Shown here: in pieces, positions 27,535 through 35,981 of the stretch | Numbering within the stretch: position 1 is the first letter of the stretch | Layout: each line of letters begins with the position of its first letter | The notes under the pieces: model-generated | What the model saw: the letters and a program-made list of their open reading frames with translations, nothing else | Databases searched by the model: none | Told to the model about the DNA's origin: nothing | Assembly (NCBI RefSeq): GCF_040218225.1 | Contig: NZ_JAVJQO010000008.1 | Span: forward strand, 806,001-870,000 | DNA length: 64,000 nt | Source: Gracilimonas sp. | GTDB taxonomy: Bacteria > Bacteroidota > Rhodothermia > Balneolales > Balneolaceae | Direction: 5' to 3' | Position numbers and translations under genes: made by a program

Positions 27535-28716
27535 TTACCTATCCATCTCCAGGCTTAGTTTAATAAACGGGCCGGTAGCTTTGGTATCATTAACCTGAAT
27601 TTTCTCATTAACATAATATTCATAAGACCCTGAACGGTAGGGATCGCCCCCTAAACCAGCTACTGCACAAACATGATTGATATTGACCAGGCCGTTTTCA
27701 TCCACTTCAATGAATTCATTTAAAATCCCCTCAAAAGCACGCCCGGCTACCTGGTGATAAGACTCGTCAAGGTATCCCTGGTTAGCTCCTTTCTTGATCG
27801 CATAAGTAAACATGATTGAGGCTGAAGCTTCCAGATAATTTCCTTCACGCTTCCCCTGATCCACAACCTGATACCAGACATCAGATTCCTCATCCTGATA
27901 ATTAACCAACGCCTGAACCACCTCATCAAGGATGAGTACTAAATCATCATGTTGCGGGTGATCTTCCGGGAAATAATCCAACACATCAACAATGGCCATT
28001 ACATACCAACCCATTGCCCTTCCCCAAAAATTAGGTGAAAGCCCGGTTTCAGGATCTGCCCACTTTTGAGTTTTACTTTGATCCCAGCCATGGTAAAGAA
28101 GGCCTGTTTCAGGGTCTCTCATATATTCAAACATTAGTTTTACCTGAAGAGCTACATCATCAAAATTCTCATATTCATCATTGCGCTGACCATACTCAGC
28201 ATAGAAAGGAGAACCCATATAAGCCCCATCCAGCCACATTTGCCATGGATACCTGTGCTTATGCCAAAATCCACCCAGATGATTTCTAGGCTGATAATTT
28301 AAATGGTAACGAAGCTGCTCAATGGCATTTTTATATTTTTCCTTCCCGGTTTCATCATATAAATGGAATAGAGCTCTCCCGGGAGCAATGCGGTCAATGT
28401 TGAAATTGGTAACATCATATTTATTGATGGTTCCATCTTCTTCAATCATGAAGTCATAGTAAGCATCAATGTAATCGAGGTATTTCTGCTCTCCAGTTGC
28501 TTTGTGTACCTTTTCGATCGACTTCAATACCAATCCAAAAGTATATTCCCACTTCGGTTCATCCCGAAAATCCATATATACAGGATCAGGATTACGCTCC
28601 ATTATAGATAATGCCATTCTTTCCGACCACTTTAAGTCACTGGAAACACTTTGGCTTATTATAGGTGAACAGGCTGTTATTAACAGTATAAGGGTTAGGC
28701 TGAGGGTTTTCATCAT
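27535..28716 (-). CDS. GH105 unsaturated rhamnogalacturonyl/galacturonyl hydrolase, lipoprotein
   Basis: 393 residues. MMKTLSLTLILLITAC is a lipoprotein leader. The (alpha/alpha)6 barrel has the family landmarks YHGWDQSKTQKWADP near 235 and FWGRAMGWYVMAIVDVLD near 255. GH105 removes the 4,5-unsaturated uronic acid left at the non-reducing end by lyases, feeding unsaturated galacturonate to KduI/KduD. It is the first gene of an eight-gene operon ending in uxaE. An extended palindrome and an AACCGGTT site lie upstream. Confidence 0.92.
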   Translation of the reverse strand: MMKTLSLTLILLITACSPIISQSVSSDLKWSERMALSIMERNPDPVYMDFRDEPKWEYTFGLVLKSIEKVHKATGEQKYLDYIDAYYDFMIEEDGTINKYDVTNFNIDRIAPGRALFHLYDETGKEKYKNAIEQLRYHLNYQPRNHLGGFWHKHRYPWQMWLDGAYMGSPFYAEYGQRNDEYENFDDVALQVKLMFEYMRDPETGLLYHGWDQSKTQKWADPETGLSPNFWGRAMGWYVMAIVDVLDYFPEDHPQHDDLVLILDEVVQALVNYQDEESDVWYQVVDQGKREGNYLEASASIMFTYAIKKGANQGYLDESYHQVAGRAFEGILNEFIEVDENGLVNINHVCAVAGLGGDPYRSGSYEYYVNEKIQVNDTKATGPFIKLSLEMDR

Positions 28717-28736
28717 TGTAATTCCAACATTAATTA

Positions 28737-28768
28737 TTGACGCCGCGCAAACGGTTGCGCTTTGTCAA
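28737..28768. promoter_or_regulatory. Long CG-centred palindrome upstream of GH105 operon
   Basis: The core GCGCAAACGGTTGCGC (28745-28760) is a palindrome with one mismatched pair. It is flanked symmetrically by TTGAC (28737-28741) and GTCAA (28764-28768). It lies 20 bp upstream of the GH105 ATG. It looks like an operator but belongs to neither of the two recurring classes. Confidence 0.5.
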
Positions 28769-28803
28769 TTAACAGGATTTAGTAAAAGAAAGCAAGCAAT
28801 ACT

Positions 28804-28815
28804 TTAACCGGTAAC
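28804..28815. promoter_or_regulatory. AACCGGTT-class operator upstream of GH105 operon (site 5)
   Basis: TTAACCGGTAAC, the same 12 bases as the site at 2387. It lies 87 bp upstream of the GH105 start and just past the VOC gene stop. It most likely serves the eight-gene depolymerase operon. Confidence 0.6.
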
Positions 28816-28832
28816 TTAAGTCTTCAGGCTCT

Positions 28833-29219
28833 CTATGGAAGCATTTTCTTGCCGCGTTTGCATAGTTGAATAGCGAGTCCCCAGGGATCTCTGAGCATGA
28901 TAAGATGTGAACCATCTTCCAGCTCTTCATTGCTTACTTCAGAAGCTCCGGCCTCCACAAGCCGATCCTTTTCTTTTTCTGGATGCTCTGAGGTGAAGGC
29001 CAAATGAACGATCAAGGGGTTCATGCCATGATAATCAGGCACGTTATCTGACGGATTATTATAAATCTCAAGCATAACCTGCCCGCTTTCATCTGCTAAA
29101 AAAGTAGTGAACGGCGGTTTCTTCTCTTGCTTAACGATGTCGAAATGAAGATGATTGACATACCACTCTCTCATTTCAACGGGTGATTCAACGTTTAAGG
29201 CAAAATGCTCAATTTTCAT
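28833..29219 (-). CDS. VOC-family (glyoxalase fold) protein in the uronate regulon
   Basis: 128 residues from ATG 29219. The frame runs on upstream, but that stretch reads as non-protein-like and contains the operator at 29264, so the short start is preferred; AAAGAGAAT precedes it. The product is a single two-module VOC domain, with candidate metal ligands His in KIEHFALNV (residue 4), Glu in VMLEIYN, His in LIVHLAFTS and Gln in GLAIQLCKR. That is a plausible intact glyoxalase-type set. The substrate is unknown. It is divergent from kduI and both starts have a TGCAATCGATTGCA site, so it is probably co-induced with KDG metabolism. Confidence 0.8.
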   Translation of the reverse strand: MKIEHFALNVESPVEMREWYVNHLHFDIVKQEKKPPFTTFLADESGQVMLEIYNNPSDNVPDYHGMNPLIVHLAFTSEHPEKEKDRLVEAGASEVSNEELEDGSHLIMLRDPWGLAIQLCKRGKKMLP

Positions 29220-29263
29220 ATTCTCTTTGTCATTTTTAGATTTATAAAGAATCTTCTCTGTAA

Positions 29264-29277
29264 TACAATCGATTGCA
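29264..29277. promoter_or_regulatory. TGCAATCGATTGCA-class operator before VOC gene
   Basis: TACAATCGATTGCA, one mismatch from the symmetric 14-mer, 44 bp upstream of the VOC ATG at 29219. It is identical to the site before kdgK. Confidence 0.65.
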
Positions 29278-29442
29278 TAAAGTATGGTTATTTTTGAAAA
29301 TAAATTAAACACCTTCCTCATTTGATGAATATCAGCTTTAAAAAGAGTAAGCAGCGGATAAATTTTGCTTTTTAGGATGCTTATAAACAAAAACTGCTTT
29401 CCTGTATTCTCTGGCTTATCTGGAATTTTTTTATATATTCAG

Positions 29443-29456
29443 TGCAATCGATTACA
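29443..29456. promoter_or_regulatory. TGCAATCGATTGCA-class operator before kduI
   Basis: TGCAATCGATTACA, with the wider symmetric form GTGCAATCGATTACAC at 29442-29457. It lies 22 bp upstream of the kduI ATG, a repressor-like position. Confidence 0.7.
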
Positions 29457-29478
29457 CTAAATAAAAAGCCAGCCAATT

Positions 29479-30318
29479 ATGTCTGTGAATTACACCGTTA
29501 GATATGCCGCAAATCCTGAAGATGTTAAGAATTATGGCACTGAACGCCTCCGGGATGATTTTCTGATTGAAGATTTATTTGTTAGTGGAGAAATCAATCT
29601 TGTTTATTCGTTCTATGGCCGTCAAATTGTGGGGGGCGCTAAACCTGACTCCTCCCCTTTGAAGCTGGAAACAATCGACCCTTTGAAAGCTAATTTTTTT
29701 CTTGAGCGAAGGGAACTTGGTATTATAAATGTAGGTGAACCCGGCTTCGTTAAAGTGGGTGATAGCGAATATGAAATAGACTTTAAAGAAGCGATTTATA
29801 TAGGCCGTGGTGAAGAAGAAGTTAGTTTTCACCAAAAAGATGGCAAGCAGCCTCTCTTTTATTTTAACTCTGCACCCGCACATAAAGCCTATCCCACCAA
29901 AAAAATATCGCAGGATGAAGCTGAGATTGTAGAACTCGGCTCCCTTGAAACCGCAAACCATCGCGTGATTCGTAAACTCATCGTGAATAGCATCGTGGAT
30001 ACCTGTCAACTACAAATGGGTATGACTCAGCTCGAAACAGGCAGCGTCTGGAATACCATGCCTGCCCATGTTCACAATCGAAGAATGGAAGCTTACTTTT
30101 ATTTTGAAGTTCCGGAAGAACAAGCTGTTTGTCATTTCATGGGTGAACCGGACAACACCCGCCATATCTGGATGAAAAACAATCAGGCAGTACTTTCTCC
30201 CCCATGGTCTATTCACTGTGGATCGGGAACCAGTAATTACACCTTTATATGGGCTATGAATGGCGAGAACCTGGATTACGGAGATATGGATCATGTTGAG
30301 ATCCAAGACCTGAAGTAA
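29479..30318 (+). CDS. kduI: 5-dehydro-4-deoxy-D-glucuronate isomerase KduI
   Basis: 279 residues, the usual KduI length. It isomerises 5-keto-4-deoxyuronate (DKI), formed from unsaturated galacturonate, to 2,5-diketo-3-deoxygluconate (DKII). The cupin metal site is visible as PAHVHNRRMEAY (His-x-His and Glu, near 196-203) and SIHCGSGTSNY (His near 245). Other family blocks include EAIYIGRG and YFNSAPAHKAYPT. It is cytoplasmic. First gene of kduI-kduD-DUF4861-lacI, with an operator 22 bp upstream. kduD follows 51 bp downstream. Confidence 0.97.
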   Translation: MSVNYTVRYAANPEDVKNYGTERLRDDFLIEDLFVSGEINLVYSFYGRQIVGGAKPDSSPLKLETIDPLKANFFLERRELGIINVGEPGFVKVGDSEYEIDFKEAIYIGRGEEEVSFHQKDGKQPLFYFNSAPAHKAYPTKKISQDEAEIVELGSLETANHRVIRKLIVNSIVDTCQLQMGMTQLETGSVWNTMPAHVHNRRMEAYFYFEVPEEQAVCHFMGEPDNTRHIWMKNNQAVLSPPWSIHCGSGTSNYTFIWAMNGENLDYGDMDHVEIQDLK

Positions 30319-30369
30319 GCTTAAACACTTACTTCTCATTCAATCTAACCTTCAAACTGATTTACACTT

Positions 30370-31155
30370 ATGAGTTCTCTATTTGATTTAACAGGAAAGC
30401 GAGCTTTTGTAACCGGTGCTACCCACGGTCTGGGTATGGCCATGGCTAAAGGACTTGGTGATGCCGGAGCGGAATTAATTATCAACGGGACTACCCCGGA
30501 GAAAATGGAGCGTGCACTGGAAGAATACCGCTCGCAAGGATATACCGTTCATGGCTTTATTTTTGATGTAACCGATGAAGATAAAGCCAAAGAACATGTC
30601 GACAAGATCGAGAAGGAAATTGGCCCTATCGATATACTTGTGAACAACGCAGGGATCATTAAAAGAGTCCCCCTAAAAGATATGGAAGTGGAAGACTACC
30701 GCCGGGTTATCGATGTAGATCTTGTGGGCCCTTTTATTATGGCCAAACAGGTTGTTAAACACATGATTCCACGTGGTGAAGGCAAGATTATCAATATTTG
30801 TTCTATGATGACTGAACTTGGGCGTGATACCGTCGGAGCTTATGCAGCTGCCAAAGGCGGGCTCAAAATGCTGACGCAGAACATGGCTACAGAGTGGGCA
30901 AAACATAACATTCAGGCAAACGGAATAGGCCCCGGATATTTTGCAACATCACAGACCGAGCCCATTCGCAAGGACGGCCATCCCTTTAATGATTTCATCA
31001 TACAACGAACACCAGCTGGCCGATGGGGTGATCCTGAAGATCTGGCTGGCGCAGCCGTTTTTCTATCCTCAAAAGGCAGTGACTTTGTAAATGGACAAAT
31101 CATCTATGTTGATGGCGGAATTTTAGCCACCATCGGTAAACCAGCCAACGAATAA
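30370..31155 (+). CDS. kduD: 2-dehydro-3-deoxy-D-gluconate 5-dehydrogenase KduD
   Basis: A 261-residue SDR. The cofactor motif TGATHGLG is near residue 16, NNAG near 91, the catalytic Ser in NICSMMTELG and the Tyr/Lys pair in YAAAKGG. Length and the opening FDLTGKRAFVTG fit KduD, which reduces DKII to 2-keto-3-deoxygluconate (KDG). It follows kduI by 51 bp and precedes the DUF4861 gene by 10 bp, so it is almost certainly in the same operon. Confidence 0.95.
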   Translation: MSSLFDLTGKRAFVTGATHGLGMAMAKGLGDAGAELIINGTTPEKMERALEEYRSQGYTVHGFIFDVTDEDKAKEHVDKIEKEIGPIDILVNNAGIIKRVPLKDMEVEDYRRVIDVDLVGPFIMAKQVVKHMIPRGEGKIINICSMMTELGRDTVGAYAAAKGGLKMLTQNMATEWAKHNIQANGIGPGYFATSQTEPIRKDGHPFNDFIIQRTPAGRWGDPEDLAGAAVFLSSKGSDFVNGQIIYVDGGILATIGKPANE

Positions 31156-31165
31156 TCTTATAGCC

Positions 31166-32461
31166 ATGCGTACTTCAGTCTTTATCATTCAAGGAATTAT
31201 AATTTCCACATCTCTTCTGCTTCTTTCGGGTTGCTCAGCATCTCAGGAAGACTTTACTGTAATCAATAGTTCAAATATTGACCGGTCGGACGAGCCGATT
31301 GTGTTTTCACGGGAGGATATTACCGAAAAAGCCGGTGGTATTCAGATTATGGAAGGAAAGCTTCCCCTGCCTGTAAAAGATGGAGAACCAATTCCTGCTC
31401 AAATCGATGATATAGACGGTGACGGCTCGTGGGATGAGCTAGCCTTTACATTATCTATTGCTGCTGGAGATACTCAAAATGTTTCTATTGAGTTCATATC
31501 CCCTGAAGATTATCCCGAGTTTACTGCACGTACAAATGTACGCTTCGGTGTTTTAGATGAGGACGGAGTTAGAGCTGTGGAGACTTTAGAGATCCCCGGC
31601 AATGAACTTCCGGTTCCCTTGTTCACACGGTACCAAATGGACGGGCCTGCATGGGAAAACGACAAGGTAGGCTTCCGGCAATATATTGATGGAAGAAATG
31701 GCCGGGACCTTTTTGGTAAAACAATGGCCTCTATGGCACTCGATACAGTGGGTATAGCTGAAGATGGCTCACTGGAAGACAATTATCATGTAATGTTGCC
31801 TTGGGGGCGAGATATTCTTGCTGTGGGGAATTCCCTGGGACTTGGTGGTATTGCCATGCTGGAAAATAACCAGCCTGTCAGGCTTGGAGTTCGCATGGAT
31901 GCAGAGCAAAACAATGTTGCCAAGACATCCTATGAATTGATTACAGAAGGCCCTGTTCGTTCCATTTTCAAGCTCAATTATGAAGGATGGAACACCGGAA
32001 ACGGAAATTATAGTCTTGAAAACACCGTAACCATTTGGGCTGGCCGCTATGGTTATACGAATGATATCACTCTTAAAAGCCCTAATGCGTCAGATACCTT
32101 GATTGTTGGAGTTGTTAACATCCACAATGATAACCCTCCTATTTTATTTAATGAGACAGGCACCGATTATTCTGCATTCTATACTCACGACAAACAGACT
32201 TATGACGACGGTTGGTATCTTGGTATGGGGATTATTTTTCCATCAGAATCTTACCTGAGTTACCAAAAAGCCCCGGATTCGGGACCAGGTGTAACTACGA
32301 GTTTTTTGAATCTATTTGAGCTAAGACAGGATAAAAGCCTGACCTATCATGTACTTGCAGGATGGGAACTAAGCGATACGCAATTTGCTAGTCCGGAATA
32401 TTTTGATGCTTTTATTTCTGAAGAAATACAAAAAGAATCTGCTCCGGTTATCATTAAATAG
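31166..32461 (+). CDS. DUF4861-family lipoprotein
   Basis: 431 residues with a lipoprotein leader ending LLLLSGC near residue 23. The mature part is mostly beta-strand. It resembles DUF4861 proteins, with opening elements such as NSSNIDRSDEPIVF, PVPAQIDD-like DGEPIPAQIDDIDGDGSWDEL, then GPAWENDKVGFRQYIDGRNGRD and the late LGMGIIFP. DUF4861 proteins recur in polyuronate utilisation loci; I know of no firmly established activity for the family. Being between kduD and lacI with a 10-bp gap, it is expected to be co-expressed with the KDG pathway but to act in the periplasm. Confidence 0.82.
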   Translation: MRTSVFIIQGIIISTSLLLLSGCSASQEDFTVINSSNIDRSDEPIVFSREDITEKAGGIQIMEGKLPLPVKDGEPIPAQIDDIDGDGSWDELAFTLSIAAGDTQNVSIEFISPEDYPEFTARTNVRFGVLDEDGVRAVETLEIPGNELPVPLFTRYQMDGPAWENDKVGFRQYIDGRNGRDLFGKTMASMALDTVGIAEDGSLEDNYHVMLPWGRDILAVGNSLGLGGIAMLENNQPVRLGVRMDAEQNNVAKTSYELITEGPVRSIFKLNYEGWNTGNGNYSLENTVTIWAGRYGYTNDITLKSPNASDTLIVGVVNIHNDNPPILFNETGTDYSAFYTHDKQTYDDGWYLGMGIIFPSESYLSYQKAPDSGPGVTTSFLNLFELRQDKSLTYHVLAGWELSDTQFASPEYFDAFISEEIQKESAPVIIK

Positions 32462-32463
32462 AC

Positions 32464-32477
32464 CGCAATTGATTTCA
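32464..32477. promoter_or_regulatory. Degenerate TGCAATCGATTGCA-like site before lacI-type gene
   Basis: CGCAATTGATTTCA differs from the symmetric 14-mer at three positions, including one base of the central CG. It lies 54 bp upstream of the regulator ATG. It could be a weak autoregulatory site or chance. Confidence 0.25.
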
Positions 32478-32530
32478 AACTATTTTACTGATATGCTTTC
32501 ATTGAACTACCCGACCCTTATTGAGCACTG

Positions 32531-33577
32531 ATGGCAAAAAAAAGAACAACCATCCATGATATTGCGCGTGAGCTGGATATTACCGCTTCAACGGTTTCCA
32601 GGGCTTTAAAAGATCATCCGCGTATCAGCGATTCTACCAAAGAATCTGTGATCGCAATGGCAAAGAAAATGAACTATCAGCCAAACAGCATTGCGGCTGC
32701 TCTTCGAAGAGGGACCAGTAATTTGGTTGGAGTTATTATCCCAACTGTTGACCGAAACTTCTTTGCTTCCGTTGTACGTGGAGTCGAAGATGTGCTTAAC
32801 GACACCAGCTATAATGTAATTATCTGCCAGTCTAATGATTCGCTGGAGAAGGAGAAATCCAATATCAAGGCATTACTGGAAGCCCAGGTAGATGCTATTT
32901 TTGCTTCTTATGCAAAAGAAACCACCGATTTTTCCCATTATGAAGAAGTCATAAAGCGAGGCATCCCCCTTATCCTATTTGACCGGATGCAGGATGCATT
33001 TGAAGTAGACACCGTTGTTATTGATGATTATTTGGGAGCTTTCAAGGCAACCGAACACCTGATTGAACAAGGTTGCAAGCGCATTGTTCACTTTTCCGGG
33101 CCCCAAAACGTCAGCATATATCGTGACAGAAAACGGGGGTATGAACAAGCACTAAAAAAGCACGGCATATCTATTGATGAATCGCTTGTATTATCCAGTG
33201 ACTTAAAGCTGGAATCAGGTAAAATGCTTGGTGAAGAAATTTCGAATTGGCCTGATTTGCCAGATGCCGTATTCTCAGCCAGTGACTATGCTGCAATGGG
33301 AGCTATGGAGATATTCAAGAATAAAGAAATTATAGTACCTGATGATATTGCCGTGGTTGGATTCAGTAACGAATCTTTTACCTCTCTGGTAGATCCTGCT
33401 CTTTCAACCGTTGATCAACACAGCAAAAAAATGGGGCAGTTTACGGCAAACCTTTTCCTGGACCAGGTGAAAGACAAGGATTCTGATCACCCGCCATCAA
33501 AGACTGTTTTAAATCCCGAATTGATCATCAGGAAATCATCACTGAAAAATGGACAAATAAAACCAAAAAAATCCTGA
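32531..33577 (+). CDS. LacI-family transcriptional regulator of uronate/pectin genes
   Basis: 348 residues with the LacI N-terminal helix-turn-helix (TIHDIARELDITASTVSRAL, residues about 6-25), a hinge helix (NSIAAALRRGTSNLVGVIIP) and a periplasmic-binding-protein-like sensor domain containing IPLILFDRM, HFSGP, GYEQAL and DDIAVVGFSNE. It is expected to release DNA on binding a pathway intermediate such as KDG or a uronate. It lies in the kdu operon and is the only LacI here. By proximity it most likely binds the TGCAATCGATTGCA sites, but binding to the AACCGGTT sites cannot be excluded. A terminator overlaps the stop codon. Confidence 0.92.
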   Translation: MAKKRTTIHDIARELDITASTVSRALKDHPRISDSTKESVIAMAKKMNYQPNSIAAALRRGTSNLVGVIIPTVDRNFFASVVRGVEDVLNDTSYNVIICQSNDSLEKEKSNIKALLEAQVDAIFASYAKETTDFSHYEEVIKRGIPLILFDRMQDAFEVDTVVIDDYLGAFKATEHLIEQGCKRIVHFSGPQNVSIYRDRKRGYEQALKKHGISIDESLVLSSDLKLESGKMLGEEISNWPDLPDAVFSASDYAAMGAMEIFKNKEIIVPDDIAVVGFSNESFTSLVDPALSTVDQHSKKMGQFTANLFLDQVKDKDSDHPPSKTVLNPELIIRKSSLKNGQIKPKKS

Positions 33578-33596
33578 TTTAAGGATTTTTCTATTG
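33567..33596 (+). terminator. Rho-independent terminator of the kdu operon
   Basis: AAAAATCCT (33567-33575) pairs with AGGATTTTT (33582-33590) around a 6-nt loop and is followed by C and further T-rich sequence. The stem overlaps the end of the lacI-type gene. Confidence 0.75.
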
Positions 33597-33623
33597 AAAA
33601 ATACTGTAGCAATTCATTAATTG

Positions 33624-33637
33624 TACAATCGATTGCA
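33624..33637. promoter_or_regulatory. TGCAATCGATTGCA-class operator before kdgK
   Basis: TACAATCGATTGCA inside the wider symmetric GTACAATCGATTGCAC. It lies 68 bp upstream of kdgK and downstream of the lacI-type gene terminator, so it marks a separate promoter. Confidence 0.7.
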
Positions 33638-33705
33638 CAACATACTTAATAAACTCATCAAAGCTGGTGAGCTAAACAAATAATCAAATTAACCTAACCG
33701 TTGTT

Positions 33706-34743
33706 ATGAAGAAAGTAGTCACCTTTGGGGAAATCATGCTTCGACTCTCCCCTCCCGGATTTCTGAGATTTTCACAGGCAAACTCATTTGATGTTATATA
33801 TGGAGGAGGCGAATCAAATGTAGCCGTATCTTTGGCTAACTATGGCATACCGGTTGAGTTTGTTACCCGCCTTCCGAATAATGATATCGGTGAATGCGCC
33901 CTCATGGAGATGAGAAAACGTAATGTGGGCACTAACCATATTATCCGCGGCGGAGAGCGTTTAGGAATTTATTTTCTGGAAACAGGCGCTGTAAGCCGTG
34001 GCAGTAAAGTAGTTTACGACCGTGCACACTCTGCTATTTCCACGATTAAAAAGGGTGATATTGACTGGGAAAAAGTGTTTGATGGAGCTGACTGGTTTCA
34101 TTGGACGGGTATTACCCCTGCCCTTTCTCAGGGAGCAGCTGATGTAACCCTGGAAGCCATCAAAGCGGCCAACGAATTAGGTGTTACTGTATCTACCGAC
34201 CTAAATTATCGTGCTAAGCTTTGGAAATATGGCAAGGAGCCCGGTGAGATTATGCCAGCATTGGTAGAAGGCTGTGATGTGATCCTTGGTAATGAAGAAG
34301 ATGCTGAAAAACACTTTGGCATTGAGCCTGAAGACGTAGATATCACCAAAGGTGAATCTATGGACAGCCAGGCTTATCTGTCTGTATGTAAGAAATTGAA
34401 AGAGCGCTTCCCAAGAGCGAAGAAAATCATCACAACTTTGCGGGGTTCTATTAGTGCTTCGCATAACTCCTGGTCTGGCGTGCTATATAACGGAGATGAA
34501 TTCCTGGAAACCAGAACGTATCAAATCACGGATATTGTAGATCGTGTTGGCGGCGGCGATTCCTTCATGGGTGGACTGATTTATGGATTACTTACCTATG
34601 AAGATGACGATCAAAAAGCACTTGATTTTGCCGTGGCAGCTTCCTGCCTCAAGCACACCATTTACGGTGACGCTAATTTAGCAACCGTTGATGAAGTAGA
34701 AAAATTAATGGGCGGAGATGCTTCCGGCCGTGTATCAAGATAG
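33706..34743 (+). CDS. kdgK: 2-keto-3-deoxygluconate kinase KdgK (PfkB family)
   Basis: 345 residues of the ribokinase/PfkB fold. The N-terminal start VVTFGEIMLRLSPPG and the GGGESNVAVSLA substrate region are typical of KDG kinases. The C-terminal VGGGDSFMGGLIYGLL carries the anion-hole motif with catalytic Asp near residue 284. It phosphorylates KDG to KDPG. uxuA starts only 6 bp after its stop. Operator upstream as described. Some sugar kinases of this family act on other keto sugars, but the pathway context makes KDG clear. Confidence 0.93.
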   Translation: MKKVVTFGEIMLRLSPPGFLRFSQANSFDVIYGGGESNVAVSLANYGIPVEFVTRLPNNDIGECALMEMRKRNVGTNHIIRGGERLGIYFLETGAVSRGSKVVYDRAHSAISTIKKGDIDWEKVFDGADWFHWTGITPALSQGAADVTLEAIKAANELGVTVSTDLNYRAKLWKYGKEPGEIMPALVEGCDVILGNEEDAEKHFGIEPEDVDITKGESMDSQAYLSVCKKLKERFPRAKKIITTLRGSISASHNSWSGVLYNGDEFLETRTYQITDIVDRVGGGDSFMGGLIYGLLTYEDDDQKALDFAVAASCLKHTIYGDANLATVDEVEKLMGGDASGRVSR

Positions 34744-34749
34744 CTGGCT

Positions 34750-35928
34750 ATGAAGTTAGAATACACATGGCGCTGGTATGGCCCCGACGACCCTGTTACC
34801 CTGAAAGACATCCGGCAGACAGAAGCAACGGGAATCGTAACTGCTTTACATCACATTCCTGCTGGAGAAGTTTGGTCGGTTGATGAAATCCAGAAACGGA
34901 AGCGGGAAATTGAAGCGGCTGGCCTGAGATGGTCGGTAGTGGAAAGTGTGCCGGTTCATGAAGATATCAAAAAGAAAAGTGGACAGTGCGTTCGCTACAT
35001 TGAGAATTACCAGCAAACGCTTCGGAACCTTTCTTTATGTGAAGTTAGAACCGTTTGCTATAATTTCATGCCCATCCTGGATTGGACCCGAACCAACCTG
35101 AACTATCCGGTTGGTAATGGCGCATATGCTTTACGATTTGAGAAAACCGCCTTTGCTGCTTTTGACCTTTTTATTCTACGCCGCCATGGTGCCGAAAGTG
35201 ATTACAAGGATTCCGAAATTCAGAAAGCAGAATTGTATCACAACTCCATGAACCGGAAATCCCGTGATCAGTTAACAGATACTATTATTGCCGGTCTTCC
35301 CGGCGGCCATGAAGGCTACTCTTTAGAAGCATTCAAAAAGATGCTGAATGAATACAAGAGTATTGATGCCAAAGAACTGGAAGCCAACCTCCGGTCTTTT
35401 TTGGAGGAGGTAATTCCCGTTGCTGAAGAACATAATGTAATGATGTGCATCCATCCTGATGACCCTCCTTTTCCTATTCTCGGGTTACCTCGTGTGGTGA
35501 GTACGGAGCAGGACATTAAACGACTTTTGGGCGATGTGGATTCGCCTAACAACGGAATCACTTTTTGCACCGGTTCTTATGGAGTTCGTAGTGACAATCA
35601 TTTGCCCGAGATGGCAGCAAAATTTGCCGATCGCATTCACTTTTTACACCTTAGAAGCGTACAAAGAGAAGGTGATGGTAGTTTCTATGAAGCTAATCAC
35701 CTGGCCGGAGATTCTGATATAGCTGGAGTTATGAAGGCCGTTCTCGAATCTTCCAAGCTGGATGAAAACCGGATTATCCCAGTTCGACCAGATCACGGAC
35801 ACAAAATGTTAGACGACATTGACAAGGTCACAAACCCCGGTTATTCCTGTATTGGAAGACTAAAAGGATTAAGTGAACTCAGAGGACTGGAACAGGGGCT
35901 TCGGTTCAGTATGGAAAATAAAAATTAA
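34750..35928 (+). CDS. uxuA: D-mannonate dehydratase UxuA
   Basis: 392 residues, close to the usual length of about 394. It dehydrates D-mannonate to KDG using a divalent metal. Visible family elements are the opening YTWRWYGPDDPVTLKDIRQ, the block RTVCYNFMPILDWTRT, MMCIHPDDPPFPILGLPRV (metal-site His/Asp), CTGSYGVRSDN and VRPDHGHKMLDD. It is translationally close to kdgK. It joins the galacturonate branch (via UxaE) to the KDG pool fed also by KduD. Confidence 0.97.
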   Translation: MKLEYTWRWYGPDDPVTLKDIRQTEATGIVTALHHIPAGEVWSVDEIQKRKREIEAAGLRWSVVESVPVHEDIKKKSGQCVRYIENYQQTLRNLSLCEVRTVCYNFMPILDWTRTNLNYPVGNGAYALRFEKTAFAAFDLFILRRHGAESDYKDSEIQKAELYHNSMNRKSRDQLTDTIIAGLPGGHEGYSLEAFKKMLNEYKSIDAKELEANLRSFLEEVIPVAEEHNVMMCIHPDDPPFPILGLPRVVSTEQDIKRLLGDVDSPNNGITFCTGSYGVRSDNHLPEMAAKFADRIHFLHLRSVQREGDGSFYEANHLAGDSDIAGVMKAVLESSKLDENRIIPVRPDHGHKMLDDIDKVTNPGYSCIGRLKGLSELRGLEQGLRFSMENKN

Positions 35929-35981
35929 CCCTACATGGAAGCGGTTTTATTTGAATTTAAAGCCATACATGATTTACTTAA

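Noticed and set aside
29220-29390. N-terminal extension of the VOC gene
   Set aside because: The extension contains the operator at 29264 and has poor coding character; the ATG at 29219 is preferred.
30409-30418. GTAACCGGTG
   Set aside because: It is at the nucleotide-binding motif of kduD and is explained by codons.
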